Part shown: piece after piece, positions 62,979 through 64,000 of the stretch
How the letters are laid out: the number at the start of each line of letters is the position of its first letter
Numbering within the stretch: position 1 is the first letter of the stretch
NCBI GenBank assembly: GCA_902776195.1
Contig: CACYPF010000001.1
Span: 223,578 to 287,577 of the forward strand
Reading direction: 5' to 3'
Length of the DNA: 64,000 nt
DNA from: an uncultured Prevotellaceae bacterium
GTDB taxonomy: Bacteria > Bacteroidota > Bacteroidia > Bacteroidales > Bacteroidaceae
Made by a program: the position numbers and the translations under genes
Notes under the pieces: generated by a model
What the model saw: the letters and a program-made list of their open reading frames with translations, nothing else
Database searches by the model: none
Told to the model about the DNA's origin: nothing

Positions 62979-63901
62979 CACTTTCTCTTCTTAAGCCATT
63001 TCTGTGCTCTGTCCATGTCTTTCTGACGAGGACCGACGGCATGCTGATACTTAATGGACTTGGGCAACGAGTCGACAACTTGCGCTGACACGCCATATTT
63101 TTTCACTATCAGGTCACGATAATAGCTTATCCCTCTTTTATTAATGGAGTCACATGCGGAATTATACGCCTTGACAAACAGATCCAGCTGTTTATGACGC
63201 TCCGGGTGACGCATCTCCTGTTCACGGAACACGATGACACCCATTTGCATGTCTGCGGTCCTGGTATCCAGCACCACGGGATTCTTCGCTATCCTGGCAA
63301 CAGTTGCATGCGGTTCCTGGAAGAAGAGGGCATCCATCTCATTATTACGCAACATATCCAACCGCACGTTCAAATCGTTAATCTGCACACGGAACACATG
63401 CTCATCCCGAAGTTTCACTGAGTCGACAATCATGTCACAGAGCATGTCCGTCACCGAGAAGCGGGTCATCGCTATCATCTTGTCATCCAACTGCTTGAGC
63501 TGATGAATACGTGAGTTCCTGTTGGTAATCAACTGCCAATAGCCACTCGTGGCAGAAACGTAACGCAGTTTCGTTCCCCGTTTCTCTATGCACGCCGCTC
63601 TTACGAGATCGCTCACACTACCCTCCACCCGCTTACGCTCTAAAGCAGTGTCACAATCCATATATGCCATAAAGGGTTTCAGACGCACCCCACCATTCAG
63701 GGTGTCAAACAAGTGATGATACTCTGCCACATACATCGGCAGACAGTCGAGTGTGGGCATGACCGCAATCTTCAGTGCAGCAGAGTCCTTACGCATTGCT
63801 TCCCGACGCTGTTGTCTTGACAAACGCTTCGTCTCCTCGTAAGACTGCCCGCATGCCGACAGGATCATCAAAGCTATGATAACATAAAACAACTTCTTCA
63901 T
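62978..63901 (-). CDS. Periplasmic substrate-binding lipoprotein (NMT1/SsuA-like)
   Basis: 307 residues from the ATG at 63901 (MKKLFYVIIALMILSACGQ), lipobox LSAC. The mature chain has the type II periplasmic-binding fold: LKIAVMPTLDCLPMYVAEYHHLFD, DCDTALERKRVEGSVSDLVRAACI, LDDKMIAMTRFSVTDMLCD and VRLDMLRNNEMDALFFQEPHATVARI, characteristic of the NMT1/THI5/SsuA group that serves ABC importers of sulfonates, nitrate or thiamine precursors. No permease or ATPase lies nearby, so its partners are elsewhere or it acts as a sensor. It overlaps the downstream TPR gene by 1 nt. A strong promoter (63912-63942) sits a few bases ahead of the ATG. Confidence 0.78.
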   Translation of the reverse strand: MKKLFYVIIALMILSACGQSYEETKRLSRQQRREAMRKDSAALKIAVMPTLDCLPMYVAEYHHLFDTLNGGVRLKPFMAYMDCDTALERKRVEGSVSDLVRAACIEKRGTKLRYVSATSGYWQLITNRNSRIHQLKQLDDKMIAMTRFSVTDMLCDMIVDSVKLRDEHVFRVQINDLNVRLDMLRNNEMDALFFQEPHATVARIAKNPVVLDTRTADMQMGVIVFREQEMRHPERHKQLDLFVKAYNSACDSINKRGISYYRDLIVKKYGVSAQVVDSLPKSIKYQHAVGPRQKDMDRAQKWLKKRK

Positions 63902-63911
63902 AATCAGAGTG

Positions 63912-63942
63912 CAAAGGTAATTTAAACCGAGCAAAGAACAAA
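63912..63942 (-). promoter_or_regulatory. Promoter of the substrate-binding lipoprotein-TPR operon
   Basis: TTTG (complement of 63939-63942) and TACCTTTG (complement of 63912-63919) separated by 19 bp. The expected transcription start is about 5 nt before the ATG at 63901. Confidence 0.75.
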
Positions 63943-63948
63943 ATAAAT

Positions 63949-64000
63949 TCATTTATTTTTTCTTTCGAGGTGCCACTTACCTTCGACCGCAAGGTCAAAG
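63949..64000 (-). CDS. Possible 3' end of an upstream gene (partial)
   Basis: The minus strand from the window edge is open for 16 codons (FDLAVEGKWHLERKNK) and ends TGA at 63949, just upstream of the next promoter. Position and amino-acid content fit the C-terminus of a gene that enters from the right, but the stretch is too short to identify. Confidence 0.3.
   Translation of the reverse strand, partial: FDLAVEGKWHLERKNK

Overview
The window is a chromosomal segment of a Bacteroidales bacterium, most likely a Prevotella/Segatella-type member of the Prevotellaceae. Four things point there: Bacteroidetes-type promoters (a -33 TTTG and a -7 TAnnTTTG box about 19-20 bp apart), a SusC/SusD glycan locus, a hybrid two-component-like regulator, and a complex I operon with fused nuoCD and no nuoE, nuoF or nuoG. 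This is inference from gene content; no rRNA, tRNA or other taxonomic marker was found.

Layout. 1-1262: start of a TPR lipoprotein with a membrane helix (leaves the window). 1399-6503 (+): S9 serine peptidase, a transpeptidase-only penicillin-binding protein and an MFS transporter. 6505-11122 (-): LysM/periplasmic-binding-fold protein, PorT-like barrel, POT peptide transporter and an EEP-fold hydrolase, an apparent four-gene operon. 11299-14572 (+): a tiny type-B sorting-domain protein overlapping uvrA, behind an exactly duplicated promoter. 14533-18200 (-): a beta-propeller protein and three small outer-membrane barrels. 18411-28559 (-): nuoA-B-CD-H-I-J-K-L-M-N. 28712-28924: a small XRE regulator.

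29032-49413 (all -) is a beta-mannan utilisation region. SusC, SusD, a surface glycan-binding lipoprotein and a BACON-GH5 enzyme form one block. A GH5 mannanase stands alone. An acetyl esterase, GH26 mannanase, GH130 phosphorylase, GPH symporter, cellobiose 2-epimerase and PafA-like phosphatase form a tight operon. The predicted route is deacetylation and endo-cleavage outside the cytoplasm, uptake of mannobiose, epimerisation to mannosylglucose, and phosphorolysis to mannose-1-phosphate and glucose. Between these blocks lie an orphan antitoxin, a decapitated VapC toxin, a 36-residue membrane peptide and a secreted protein of unknown function.

49593-50489 (-) is a BadF-type sugar kinase and 50595-52919 (+) a large MscS-type channel. 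53000-60871 (+) is a tightly packed run: kdsA, kdsD, a 1250-residue hybrid-two-component-like protein, a secreted phospholipase D/cardiolipin synthase and an acyltransferase. 60840-63901 (-) holds a TPR protein and a substrate-binding lipoprotein.

The strongest candidates for something new are: (1) the hybrid regulator at 54735-58487, which keeps its sensor propeller and AraC output but has lost the phospho-histidine, the whole ATPase domain and the receiver aspartate, and sits inside an envelope-biogenesis operon; (2) two homologous arrays of six 22-bp palindromic units at 16763-16894 and 40920-41051; (3) a repeated promoter-plus-terminator module flanking a decayed toxin-antitoxin locus at 38209-38941.
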